Shown piece by piece: positions 51,501-63,097 of a stretch of DNA of 64,000 nucleotides (the first letter of the stretch is position 1; every line of letters begins with the position of its first letter). The notes below the pieces were generated by a model, which saw only the letters and a program-made list of their open reading frames with translations, was not told where the DNA came from and searched no databases. A program made the position numbers and the translations under genes. Where the stretch lies: contig CALZFC010000251.1 of NCBI GenBank assembly GCA_945643635.1, positions 4,017,501-4,081,500 on the forward strand, written 5' to 3'. Source of the DNA: Allodiplogaster sudhausi (lineage: Eukaryota; Nematoda; Chromadorea; Rhabditida; Diplogasteridae).

Positions 51501-51732
51501 CAATGTCAATGGTTGAAACGTAGTGCCCCGACTGCGCTGCGGTGACCTGGCTCTGGGGAACTTCGAAGTCCTTCACCGGCATTCGGAGTAGGAGCAGAAC
51601 ATCACTTGCTTCAATTCCAGCCTTCTCAGCCACAATCTGCTTTACATCCGCAATCATAACGGCTCTTATTATCCCATCAAAAAGCTCAAGGGGTTCAGTG
51701 GCTCCGGAGTTTAAAAAGACCGTCAGCCGCAT
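48591..51732 (-). CDS. transposon companion protein (about 14 exons)
   Basis: It starts with MRLTVFLNSGATEPLELF at 51732, a ubiquitin/PB1-like opening. It then passes through acidic and linker exons (51439-51373, 51316-51213, 51047-50964, about 50916-50854). Next come a helical part (GSRILKKLQENPEFDLAGDA, RRIADFLLWHSD; 50732-50581) and SAKEIRAFVAHLFAPFSS. A basic stretch follows (KRVRRLRHEYNKRG; to about 50140). Further exons lie near 50078-50013, 49917-49828, 49680-49516, 49399-49296, 49151-49026 and 48776-48591. Most junctions agree in phase. Its C-terminal part (IVSYGSITDKYVLAMEG, VYLSSFWIFNLELATP) resembles uncharacterised animal proteins usually encoded next to the HDxxEG protein upstream. 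Function unknown; presumably it helps transposition. Confidence 0.7.
51085..51175. mobile_element. 91-bp mariner-like MITE
   Basis: CAGTACCGCCCAACATTTC (51085-51103) is inverted at the right end, where GAAATGTTGGGCGGTACTG ends at 51175. TA dinucleotides flank both sides. The interior is also nearly palindromic (CATAAGTTAATT against AATTAATTTATG). TA targets and CAGT ends are typical of Tc1/mariner. It lies in an intron of the companion gene, so it is a transposon nested in a transposon. Confidence 0.85.
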
Positions 51733-51893
51733 CTATAACCTGACCGTGAAAAGTACTATAAGGAAATGTGAGATAGGTATTTAATAGTGAAATAAACAAA
51801 AAAATTTTGCAACTTTCGTTCGTTCAAATAAAAGTTTATTCGGATCAATTAATGAAATGAGATATCATTACAGTAGCATGTACAAGATGAGTA

Positions 51894-54887
51894 TCACTGA
51901 TGAGAGAGAGCATGGCGGGGCATGAAGGCAATCTTGTCCCCCTCCGGGTACCCGTCGAGGGGTAAGGGGTCCGAGAGGTCAGAAAAGCTGGCGAGTGTTG
52001 CCCTTCCGTCGAGGGCAAAGAAGAAGCACTGCCTGTTGATGTCGAAGCTTGCGGTACTTCCCAGAGCTACGATAATCTTCCAGTTGCCATCAATGTGGAC
52101 GAAGGTATCAACTTTGGCTGGAACGAAGCTTATCCGGTCGGTCAGTGTGACGACATCACCGGCAGCATACAAAGTCCCGTGACGTCTAAGGCGTAAAGTG
52201 CACGGGGAGTCTTGTCGATTCAAGACAGCGCGGGCGATGGCAGAGTTGGCATGTGGAGAAATACGCTTTCCAGGGACGAAATCGGGGCTGTGCTGTAGGC
52301 GCATTGCCCACAAGACGCGCTGAATGTGAACTGCCATAGTCCACGGGAGGCAGATGAAGTTCTTTGTGACATAGGAGCGGCGTTTCAGATAGGAGTTCAG
52401 TTGTTCAAAAGGAAGGGTGCTCAGCTGTCCTACAGGCCCTAGTGAACGGAGACACTCGGCATAGTGTAATAACACGTGCGATTTGAATGTGGGTCGCGAA
52501 GTACGGGTTTTAGCCGACCTCGAGGGAGGGACATCTAGATCCACCACTTTCCATGCCAGTGTTACGTACTTCTCAGTAAGGACACGAACAAGGTCAATGT
52601 CCCCGGGGGTGACATAGAAGGACTGAAGTAGACGCAGCAGCTCGGCGAAACAAAAGAAAAGCTGACGGATCTCCGGATTCGGAACTGCAGGGTCCAATGG
52701 GAAAATGAATGGGAAGAGCCGGAGAAGTGTTGCGGTTTGGGCTGCCTTTTGCCCGCTGATCGAGTTTCCAATGAGGACATCATCAGTGATGGGAGCAGGG
52801 AGGGAGTCTCTGTCAACATGGCCTACCGCGAACGCGCACATCTTTTCATTGATTTCCGTCAGAGACACTCCTCCACGGACAACGGCTCTCACGACGATCC
52901 CCAACAACCGTCGTCCTTCTCCTTCCATGATGTCGTGACCGATGTCGCAAAATGCGTCATCGGCGACGTGATATCCTGCGATCTCGTTGAGAGGTGACGG
53001 TCCACGGAGGCCTAGCGTGGGCGGAGGGTGCGACTGATACCTAAAGTATGATGTATGAATGTATGAGAACCAGTGATTAAACAATTAACACTAACCAGGA
53101 AACATCTCTTGGGTTGCAGTCCTGTTCTCGAAGAATTTTGTCGAATTCGTTGCATTTGCTGTGCAGTGTCGACAAGGGTGACCAGCAGCAAAAGATGTCT
53201 GCAGCTGCTGAATCTGGTTGAGTGCCAAGTTGTCCGCACTGACAGAGAGCAGCCACGGATGAACCAAAATATTTTGGCCCCTCCATGACACCAACATCCC
53301 GTTCTCGAACAAGTCGTTCAGCTCAATCTATAAGCATGATTCATAATAGCGATATGAAGCATAAAATTATTACAAAATAACCTTAAACTGTTCGAATAAC
53401 GATTTACATCCATATGCCTTGTGATCGGAAGCATAAGCAATGGCATACAGCCATCTATAAATTCAAAATTTGCTTAACCCAAGCATTACCTATGAAATGC
53501 AAATGACAAAAAATTCATATGAAATAATCAATATCCGCTTACTTCCATCTATGCCTTGATGACGAATGTCTGTTGATGCCGGCAAGAGTTAGAAGCATGA
53601 CTGTCAGCGCATTCTGCGAGGAAGACGCTCTAAGCCCAGAGCCCGGGGCTACATCATCAATGTAGACAATGAGTGGAAGCAGCCGTTTCTACAATAATTC
53701 TTTAACGAAATTGTCCTTTTAGAAACTAAACGTGTCTTCGAAAGTGATGTAACTGGTATCGCAACCTGTGGAAATGCTGCGACAGCATCTGGAAACCGCT
53801 TACCATCCAGCGGCGAATGAAGGGTAGAACCGGCAGAAGAATTCAACTCAAGAACCTTAAGTATTCACACATAAGCAATGCTTTCGCAATTATCACAAAA
53901 TATCTAAAACCTCTTGAAGTTCTCTGTTTTGAAGAGCTGAACTCAGAGTTGACTTCAGTGGTATAATGCAAAATTTGCATGGCTGATCCCTACGACTCTG
54001 ATGACCATCCACGCCTCGACAAGGGGCAGTAAAAGTTCCCATTTGTCTAAACACCGGCTCGATGAATCCATCTTGATCAGCTCGAAATGCGCTCTTCCTT
54101 TTAAACGGAGTGGCCAAGCCGTCAATTGAGGAAATTAAGCTGTCGAAATGCTTCTGATCCATCTTCCGACACCGAACCGCAACCTGACCAGTGTTTAATA
54201 TTTCTCAATTTTGCCTGGGACACTCCCGAAAAGTAGGCATGGAAAAGTAGCCTCCCGAAAGTAACATAAAAAAACTCTCAATGCCACTCGACTTTCTTCA
54301 CGTTTTAATGCGAAAAAGGCCCTATCGATTTTGCTGGTGGACCCTTTCGACATTTTATAAAGCTAGAAGTTATTTAAACACTGAACCTGTCGTATCAGCT
54401 TGACAACATGATCGGTCGAGGCCTCCGTAATTCCAAGACTCGAAGAAAGGGTGAGGATCTCTTGTCTCATCATCTTCGCAAAACTTTCGTCGTCAGAATC
54501 GTACTCGTCAACGCCATCATACTCCACATCCAAATCGTCAAGGTCCTCGGCATACTGATCAGGCGCATGATCGATATTTGCCTCATCTCCTTCCAATGAC
54601 GAGACATCAACTTCCATCTGTCGACTTCAGATTCTTCTTCGGAAGAAACAGATTCATCCCGATTCCCTTAAATTAGACTAATTTGTTCAATCCTTACGTG
54701 ATACTCCACAACCTGATGTGTGCTTCTTCCTGCGGTGACTCCAAAATGAACGCTGCTGTGTAAATTTTACGGTAGGTTTACACTCGTGACATGCAAAGCG
54801 CTCCTCTCCCCGATGGCACGCCTTCAAATGAACCCGTAGTTGAAGATATGGAAGGTCTTCGGCACAATCTTCGGCTGGGCAGCGCAT
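51894..54887 (-). CDS. C2H2 zinc-finger protein with HDxxEG core, candidate transposase
   Basis: The first exon (54887-54698) has two C2H2 fingers (CPAEDC...HLKACH and CHEC...HRRKKH). An acidic linker follows (about 54617-54385), then DQKHFDSLISSIDGLATPFK (54162 to about 53893). The core exons are LPLIVYIDDVAPGSG (about 53697-53552), WLYAIAYASDHKAYG (about 53453-53384), LLSVSADNLALNQI with CRHC (53326-53096), and a 1.1-kb last exon (53040-51894) with GHDIMEGEGRRLL and LPFEQLNSYLKRR. The order DD, then DN plus a CxxC, then HD-x-x-EG recurs in uncharacterised animal proteins and could form an RNase-H-like catalytic site. That is inference. The junction into the last exon does not fit in phase in the simplest model, so the copy may be inactive. 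Confidence 0.65.
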
Positions 54888-55316
54888 CTCATAAGAGGAA
54901 ATTTGTTTAAAATTGAAAATTTTAGTTTGGTTTTAAGCTTGAATTGTAAGCTATTTGACTTTATGGCATTAGTATTCTTTGTTGTTTCCCCTGCGGCATC
55001 ATTTGTTGAGCGAGGAAATTCAAACACAATTTTTCTGATTAAATCTCACAAATAAAGGAATATTTGTATCGATATAGAAAAAGAAATACCGTAACACCCA
55101 CTTGGTATTACTGCAAAAAAGATCATTCGATAATTAATCGAAATTAATCGAATATGATAGCTCCATTTATGCTAAATAAAAAGAATATACTCAAGGCTAC
55201 CGTGATTCTCAAAGAAGAGCATTCACCAGTAAAGACTCAGACTTTAAAGTATCGTATATGTTATGATCAATGGACAACCACGTTAACACACTTTCCAATA
55301 TTAGGCCCTACTACTA
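54690..55316. repeat. tandem duplication inside the transposon, first copy (627 bp)
   Basis: It is repeated without visible differences at 55600-56226 (offset 910). It includes the zinc-finger exon and upstream DNA of the candidate transposase gene. Confidence 0.93.
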
Positions 55317-55600
55317 ATAAATACTAATTAAATTAGATAATTAAAATAGAATAAATGATATCAACTTCTTGCCGAGGAGCAGTCGGCAAAGGGCGGAAAG
55401 CTGGAGGCGGCCTCCAACGATGCACCCGACGACAACTACGAACAGTGCAAGTCGGAATCGAAGAAGGATCTCCTCAAGGTCCGCCATCTACTGCGCTCAT
55501 TCAATATTCTTTTTAGAATTTGCACAATTTTAAACTACGTGCACAATACTTTATAAATGAAAAAGCCAAAAAAGAACGAATAAGTCAATTTATAATTCGA
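55317..55600. repeat. 284-bp filler copied from 59784-60067
   Basis: The spacer between the two tandem copies is identical, as far as I can read, to 59784-60067. That source contains a whole exon (59844-59945) of the KEKE gene outside the transposon. At most one base is shared at each breakpoint. Confidence 0.93.
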
Positions 55601-56226
55601 TCCTTACGTGATACTCCACAACCTGATGTGTGCTTCTTCCTGCGGTGACTCCAAAATGAACGCTGCTGTGTAAATTTTACGGTAGGTTTACACTCGTGAC
55701 ATGCAAAGCGCTCCTCTCCCCGATGGCACGCCTTCAAATGAACCCGTAGTTGAAGATATGGAAGGTCTTCGGCACAATCTTCGGCTGGGCAGCGCATCTC
55801 ATAAGAGGAAATTTGTTTAAAATTGAAAATTTTAGTTTGGTTTTAAGCTTGAATTGTAAGCTATTTGACTTTATGGCATTAGTATTCTTTGTTGTTTCCC
55901 CTGCGGCATCATTTGTTGAGCGAGGAAATTCAAACACAATTTTTCTGATTAAATCTCACAAATAAAGGAATATTTGTATCGATATAGAAAAAGAAATACC
56001 GTAACACCCACTTGGTATTACTGCAAAAAAGATCATTCGATAATTAATCGAAATTAATCGAATATGATAGCTCCATTTATGCTAAATAAAAAGAATATAC
56101 TCAAGGCTACCGTGATTCTCAAAGAAGAGCATTCACCAGTAAAGACTCAGACTTTAAAGTATCGTATATGTTATGATCAATGGACAACCACGTTAACACA
56201 CTTTCCAATATTAGGCCCTACTACTA
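55600..56226 (-). pseudogene. second copy of the zinc-finger exon region
   Basis: This is an identical duplicate of 54690-55316. Its zinc-finger frame starts at 55797. It keeps the donor but must read across the filler and the first copy to reach the rest of the gene. It is redundant unless used as an alternative first exon. Confidence 0.75.
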
Positions 56227-58005
56227 TCTGACGACCTTGAGGTCTTCAGCAGATCGAACAAAACAAATCCCAAAAATTAAAGTAAATCCCCCAGCTCAAT
56301 TGTTGGCTATAAAAATCATGAATACCTGTTCTATTTGCTGTCCGTTGGAAGGAGACTTGACGACCTCTCGCTTCTTATACAGTAGAAAGGACCTTGTGGA
56401 AGATGGCCGAAATGAGGAAGAAGATGAGCAGAAGCGAAGCTAGCTCTTAGTTCTCTAAAATAAAGAAGGAATGAACTCAGGTTATCGAATGATGTTTTAG
56501 ACAACATAATTGTTATCTTTCCGACATTTTATTAAATTAGAACGTTATCTACTTATGTTCGAATCTTACATCTCCTGCCTTGTGGTAGCAATGTTTAACC
56601 AAGAAATTACATAATTGCTTAAACACCCATGAATAGTTTTGCTTACGAGCAATATCGAAGGTAATCAGTAGTCACAACAGAATTTCGACTGTTTGCTCAA
56701 AATCAAACCTGACCTTGTTGAACTCCTCGCGATTCAATTCTACACTCGCGATCCAGTGAATTCGCAGGGAGACAGCAAAAAGAGATCCATGTCTGAAAGC
56801 GCACATTTTGATTTCATCTTCATATATCTTCTCCTTTAGAGTAAATAACTAAATTCCTTCAGAATTCACAAAAAAAACCATGAAAGTCAAGTAAGTGGGT
56901 CTTGACTACCTTACGAAGCAGTTGAGAAGAATCGTTGCCAGGCCGGATGGCAGCCGCCTCTGCGTTCTCTAAAGTTATGCAAGAATATCCTCACAATCAG
57001 GGATTTAATACTAAAGAATTGAACTCATTCAGATATCTTTCCGGAGTGCAACGGTATGTGCATATGCTTAAACCTTTAAAAGTATACACTTGGTGGGATA
57101 AAACTAACCCTTCGAACAAGCAATTAATTACACATTGCACCGAAATTAACCAGTCTATTGTCTCCCAATATCGCCAAAACACCTAATACTCATGAGTCCT
57201 GGCCTGTGCAATATTTAATAACAAAAAATCATTAATTGTTTAATCGCCAAGGAATGTTTTTGCAAACGGGCAAAAATGTTCACAACAGAATATGTTTTCT
57301 ACTGTTTGCTCAAAACCAAACCTGCGACCACGGGCACTTATCGATGCAGCTCTTATCCCGCCGAGGCTGCTCGGCCTCCTTCTTGTGAGACAACGTAACC
57401 TATATGAAAATAAAAGCTAACTGTTCACATTCACTCTAAATTCAAAACAAAGGCAAGTGATAAAAGAAAACATAAAACTTCAATTATCATTTAAAAACCA
57501 AGGTTCCTTTTTGAATACTTCATTGTATTACGTTTAACCCCTAATGGAAACTAAAGCTGAAAAACACCAACCAAAGAACAGCTCGGCGGCCGTCTTGAAC
57601 AAGTGTGGCCGACGTAGACTTGCTCTGGTCGTGCTTCCCTCGATACGACGTCGACGGCAAACTACCTGAAAGCGAATGTTCTCTACTCAAAAATAAAACA
57701 TGCAAAAGAAACATTGATGTGAACATAAAAAGCAAATGCAATCGGCAATGTATTGCAATAGAAAACATTTTTCGCAAGTTGTATGTCTGACCATATTTTT
57801 GAGCCGTTGAACTAGAGTTCGAAATTTAGATTCAACGGACCGGTTAAAAAAATCGGAACAATGGTAACTTTTCAAAGTTCGAGCAGGGTTAGGAACAAAT
57901 TGTTACATGGGTGGGAACATGAGCCCCGCGAACTTTTAATGTCCGAACTTTTTTTGTAACAATCGCGACCGAACTTTCAAAGTCCGAACTTTTCTTCTCT
58001 GTGTG
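56227..58005. other. transposon right part, unresolved open segments
   Basis: Short splice-bounded open segments occur on the minus strand: 57656-57572, 57398-57321 and about 56790-56713 (AVSLRIHWIASVELNREEF). Several frames are open at once and the phases do not give one clear chain. They may be 5' exons of the transposon genes or a third decayed gene. The last 170 bp is the subterminal repeat zone. Confidence 0.4.
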
Positions 58006-58395
58006 GAGGAGGACTTTGATAGACATTTGTAGACTATCAAGATTTTTACGACTGTTGTTAATTGCAAATTGTATGTCGATTTTTAAATTGATAAGTGAAT
58101 AAAAGTCTTTATCTAAGACGAACGGGGGGGGGGAGGGGGGATTGTTGAATGGGGAAACAAACGCCACCAAGGAGATCAGCAGCAGCAAGACTTTCTAATA
58201 AAAGAGAATACGAAACGGTATGTGAGTTCTGCGAAATAGCACGCTTTAATGAAAGACTGAATAAGTTATGTTTTCAGTGACATACTTTTAAAGTGCAGAT
58301 TCTCCCGCAAAGTACGAATAAATTAGTAGGCGAACTCGATAAGAGCTCTTCTCGCTCGCTTCCTCATCATTTCACATCGTCACCACTCGCCGAGA

Positions 58396-60404
58396 ATGGC
58401 TGCTTCTCTGGATGCGTCTCAGATCCAGCAAGTCGTCCATCATGTCTTCTGCAAGGTTGTCGATGGTCCACCCTTCGGATTACCGATTAAATAGAACAAA
58501 TTAAAGGCCTTTCTACTAAAATATGCAAATACACAGCTGCAAAAAGAAGTGAAGCTAAAAAAGAAATGATTACACGGTAATATAATGAGTTTAATTTAGA
58601 GTAGATAAAATGTGAAGTAGAATAATGACCATTAAAATTAATTATTCCTCTTTTACCCTAGAACTGGCTCGCTCAGCAGCTGCTGTTCTCGGTCTGCCTC
58701 ATCATCACTCTCGCCTTCCAGTGCTCGAAGAAGACGAAGACGCCCAAGGGAGGCGCCAAAGCGCCCGCGAACGCAGTCAAACGTAGAATTTTGTGCAACC
58801 TAATTAGGTTCTTAGATCGCTAGGATTAGGTATCGACCCGAGCCTAATTAGGCTCGTTCTTAAAATAGAAGGAAACTATTGGAAGTCACTGACACGCAAG
58901 TTTCCATCCAATTTAGCTTCTTCACATTGTGTACTCTGACCAACTCTTTTGAATTGAAGCCCCTCTTTCTATGCCGACAAGGAGATATCCAAATAATTGA
59001 ATTATAATTGATTCATTCTGAAAATATAAATAATCGCTTGACCTTTCCAGCACTTCTGAAAATGTTGACCAGATTTCAAAAAAACAAAAAAACAAAACAA
59101 AAAAATGGCCCACTTTTTCCACAGCGAATCCGAAAACACTGACCAAGCAACAGCAAGCATCGATGACAGCGACTGCCAAGCTGGCTGAAGAGCCAGTCAC
59201 AAAGTCAGCCGAGACGGCCAAGGATGAGAAGAAGGAGGAAGAGGCCAAGGCGAGTGACGAAAACATTAGAACACCATTTTAAATTAGCTTTAAAAATACA
59301 AAAAAAAAGAAGTTGAAAAACTCTGGTAAATCACGGTTGCATTTTCACGGTTGTCGAACTGGCCATTTTTAAACAAGAATTTCATTTTTTTTTGCAGAAG
59401 GAGCCCGAAAACTCGAAAGGATCCGACAGCAAGGAAAAGGAGAGCAAGGAGGAGGAGAAGGAGAGCAAGAAGGAGAAGAAGAATAAGCAGAGTGAGAAGT
59501 CCAAGAAGGACAAGTCGAAGAAGGGCGAGAAGAAGAACGAGAAGAAGGGAGAAGAGGAGGAGAAAGAGGGCGTCGAGGTGGAGGAGGTCGAAACGTTTTT
59601 ATTAATTAATTAAATAATTAGTGTTTATTACTGTCAAAATTGATGCAAAGCTCAAATGAAATCATTAATATAAATGTAAATTTAAGCATAAAAATGTAAA
59701 GAAAACTAATACAAAACTAAATGATATCATTTTGCCCCTTGGGCCTTTTGATCGGTGCAAAATGATCAAATGAAACTGGTAAAATAAATACTAATTAAAT
59801 TAGATAATTAAAATAGAATAAATGATATCAACTTCTTGCCGAGGAGCAGTCGGCAAAGGGCGGAAAGCTGGAGGCGGCCTCCAACGATGCACCCGACGAC
59901 AACTACGAACAGTGCAAGTCGGAATCGAAGAAGGATCTCCTCAAGGTCCGCCATCTACTGCGCTCATTCAATATTCTTTTTAGAATTTGCACAATTTTAA
60001 ACTACGTGCACAATACTTTATAAATGAAAAAGCCAAAAAAGAACGAATAAGTCAATTTATAATTCGAAGAAATTATACACTAAATATTTTTTGCATGCTA
60101 TTCGCGCTCAAAATGTCAGAATAAGAGTGATTCTTAAAATTCGGAATTCTCCTCATTTTTCTCTTCAGGAGCTTAGTCCGGAAGAGCAGGCTGCCCTCGC
60201 GGCGAACCAGTCCAAACAGTCGAAGAGGTCGAAGAAGTCGGTGAAGGCGGTCAAGGGCAAGGAGGGTGAGTTCATACATTCCAGGTGCACGCTTTCAGAC
60301 GCTCGTGATCAATTTTCAAATAATATATTTAAGACTGAAAATTTTTTAACTAAGAAAAGACATTTTCACCTCCAGATGGCACAGCGAAAGGCGGCAAGGA
60401 GTGA
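58396..60404 (+). CDS. single-pass membrane protein with KEKE-rich tail, 7 exons
   Basis: Exons: 58396-58455, 58662-58782, 59125-59249, 59398-59586, 59844-59945, 60169-60265 and 60376-60404. All phases agree, giving 240 residues. The start is MAASLDASQIQQVVHHVFCK. A hydrophobic segment (QLLFSVCLIITLAFQC) is followed by a basic stop-transfer (SKKTKTPK), so one membrane span near the N terminus is likely. The rest is highly charged, with KESKEEEKESKKEKK and KKDKSKKGEKK runs, then SPEEQAALAANQSKQSKRSK. Such KEKE tails occur in ER and microtubule- or ribosome-linked proteins, but I do not recognise this gene. The third intron begins GCGAGT, a GC-AG intron required by the frame. The start lies 390 bp from the transposon end. 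Confidence 0.85.
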
Positions 60405-61421
60405 GCAGGCGAGAGAGGCACGATGACTGGCGCAGTCGGGCGAAGCTGCAATTTCTCTCGCACAAGTCCCCTTCCGAATCCACGCGGGCGATAAATGCCG
60501 AGAAAGTAATTGTCGTTAATTGTTTGACAGAAGATATGTCTGAAGAAAAAGATTGGACAAAACAGAATAGAGATGATTGATTGTGCAGTATAGATTTTCA
60601 TCGTTTACACATCTCCTTTATACGTGCTTCTCTCCGATTTCATTCTCGGTCATTGCTGATAATTTTATCGGCAATCTTGCTGACTAGCACATCTCTGCTC
60701 GTCCACTCTCTCTCTCTCGCTCTCTTTCTCTCACTCGCTCGATTTCTCTCTCTCTCCCTCTCTGTCTACCTCTCTTTTTCTCTCTCGCTCTCTCTCTCTC
60801 TCACTCATTTCCATTCACTCGCAATCTCTTCATCATTGTCCTTTCTTCAGAGTAATCAATAATCTGAACTCCTACTTGTATGTATTTCTCATGTCAGAGT
60901 GGATCAGCATATCGTAAGAAGATTCCTTTTATCACCAGCCCTGAGAAGGCTCATACGCTAACGAAAACAATATGTCTGCCGAAAAAAAAACATCTTCCCA
61001 GTTGACATCAAATGTAATAATTAACTATTAACAAAAGAAACTCCTTCAAACTCAATATTTTTAAGCTATAAATTACAGATGTACTATTTATCTTCTCAAA
61101 GAAGAAAAGTAGCCAGATTAGGCAACAAAAAAGATGGAGGTTCAAACAGAGACTCGTTGACATAACGTGCTTCTCGTAGTCCGTCCAATCATTCTTGCAC
61201 TTATAATTGATGAATCTAAAAGGGAAGACCCTTTGAAACATATAACACATATTTATTATTCATTGTGGCTTTTCACTTCTTTAATTAAATAGTACTCTAT
61301 TATGAGTGGCATAATAAAAAGCCGAGAAAATATATTATCATTTACATACATATGTACATATCCGCATACAAGTATGGACTTTGTAAACTGTCAATCCAAA
61401 ATACGTCAAAATGAATACTTA
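60405..61421. other. intergenic with a CT tract and a possible gene relic
   Basis: CT repeats lie at 60705-60805. On the minus strand 61140-61245 reads FRFINYKCKNDWTDYEK between splice-like signals. It could be a stray exon or a relic of the neighbouring family, but is unsupported otherwise. From about 61290 the sequence is shared with 31960-32050. Confidence 0.5.
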
Positions 61422-63097
61422 TTAGAGGAAGCGGGGGTCAAAGATGCCGTTGTCGTTAGTTTTGGTTAGTACAGCAGCCGTCAAATTCATGCAGCAGGGA
61501 AAATAGGCTCTATCAAGGGCGTCAGCGAAGAGCCGCCCTTGATTGAGCACGTAATAAATGCTGCCAAGCCTGCGCCTCTCGTAAATGGGCTCATTAGCAA
61601 GCCAGAGCGCATCTGGAATTCGGCCAACTCCCGTGCCATTCAGGTGCCACTGCAGATGCCTTCGTTTCACGGTCACATTGCTCGCGTCCTCCCAGGGGGC
61701 AGAGACCAAAGTGCCACCCGATGGGCCGATCGACACCAAACAGCGGTAGACGGAAGAGAAGTTCTAAATAAACACAAACCTTTCTCCTATGTACATATAT
61801 TAAACGTTCTTTTTAAAAGTTTGTTTAATTATAGTTAATGTCTTATATTTAGGGCGCCATACACTTGCTATTCGATATCTCGACAACAATTTGATTACAT
61901 CTGTACATTCATAGTTGCTCCTCCTTTGATGTGTATTTACATACCGCCGAAGTGAAAATGGCGTTTTCCAAGCCCTCCGGGCATGTCGGTTCTTCTTTCG
62001 CAAAGATATGCCTCTGTCGTCGGTAATAAAAGTATGGAACGTTCTTGTAAATGCGGCCACCATTGATGGTGACGTCATAGCGGCCAGTGTTGATAAGGGG
62101 AAAGAGTGGATTGGAAGGAGTTGGCGAGGAGTGCGAAGAAGAGGGCAGCTGCATGCAGCAGACGCGGCCTCTCTCAGAAGTCGGCCGAGCCACGAGTTTC
62201 CCGTCGCCGCCAAAGTACACGTTGTAGGCGAGCCTCAGGGCAGAGCGCCTATCGCCTACATTGTCCAGGTAGACGTGGTCAATCTTCGCCTTGTCAACGC
62301 GCTTGCCATTTAGGAACCTCAACATTCTATTTTATCATTTTACATAAGGATAATTTAAAAATTAATATTTATAAACTTTTTCGTCCGCTTTTACGCGGAC
62401 ATTTGGAGGCTCGTCTGACGAAGGCAAAAGCACAAAAGCGAGCGCAAACACAATAATAGCAATCTCAACAAAACTGCCAACTCTCAATAAATCTATTAAA
62501 ATACAATAACCAATGGAAATCAAGCGTCTTGATGCTCTTGACGACAAAGTTGTCATCGGTGGCCTTTTCTTGAGAAAGTTCCACCGCCAGTGGATTCGCC
62601 TCGTGTCTTGCGCCGACAAAACATCCACCTTAATTTTAATTAGAAATAATTTTTCTTTTGTAAATAGGTATCGAGAAAATTGCGGGAATTTTGACTTGTT
62701 TTGTTACTTTAGCTGCATGAGAATATTCATGCAATTTCCTTGAAATCAAAAACAACTATGTACATACCTGCTCGTTGAAGAAGGCTTGCAGTGGACGCGC
62801 TGGTCGCGACGGCTAGAACAAATCCTTGACCGGGGTCTCCTTCTGCCGACCAGTTTGCAACGTATTCCACATTCTGAAACACCTCTTAAGCTTACTCTTA
62901 AAATTACACTAAAGTAAAAAATATATCTTAATTTTTTATTGATATTACAAAAAAAGAAATATGAGGTTTTTTCTCGAATGCATGCACCTCATACAGCAAT
63001 TTGTCGATGGTTACGCTTGTAAAACCAAGAGTGGTCATGCCGTAGTCGTAGAAGTGGGGAGATGAACCGAAAATCAGAACAAATGTACATATACATG
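61422..63097 (-). CDS. unrecognised protein of a local family, 5 exons
   Basis: Exons: about 63097-62988, 62873-62768, 62628-62511, 62317-61945 and 61763-61422. All phases agree, giving about 350 residues. Segments are CTFVLIFGSSPHFYDYG, VEYVANWSAEGDPGQGFVLA, CFVGARHEANPLAVELSQ, KTLDFHWFLNGKRVDKAKID, HVYLDNVGDRRSALRLAYNV, RYDVTINGGRIYKNVPYFYY and ALWLANEPIYERRRLGSIYY. The end has two adjacent Cys (YFPCCMN). The 5' end is uncertain, as the first exon may continue upstream. A decayed copy of the last exon lies at 32050-32290, and the gene at 40169-42346 looks like a distant paralog. I do not recognise the family and no catalytic motif is evident. Confidence 0.75.

Larger units (their letters stand above)
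48014..58005. mobile_element. about 10-kb DNA transposon-like unit with CACACAGAG ends
   Basis: The left end CACACAGAGAAGAAAGTTACC (48014 on) is matched in inverted orientation by the right end (CTTCTCTGTGTG ending at 58005), giving a 15-16-bp inverted repeat. Both 200-bp subterminal zones are full of GTTAC, GAACAA and CCCCGCGAACTTTTA motifs. The only direct repeat next to the ends is GA, so the target site is at most 2 bp as far as can be read. The unit carries two long minus-strand genes of types often found together near animal transposons. CAC-type ends with a short target duplication fit a CMC-like group, but that class is inferred. Confidence 0.7.

Noticed and set aside
62362..62628. 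Minus-strand frame with a hydrophobic stretch (VEIAIIVFALAFVLL)
   Set aside because: The alternative frame of the same DNA (GARHEANPLAVELSQ, KTLDFHW) joins both neighbouring exons in phase, so the membrane-like frame is a shadow.
61422..63097. Resemblance to FkbM-type methyltransferases (KIDHVYLDNVG)
   Set aside because: One short motif only; the SAM-binding features I would expect are not visible.
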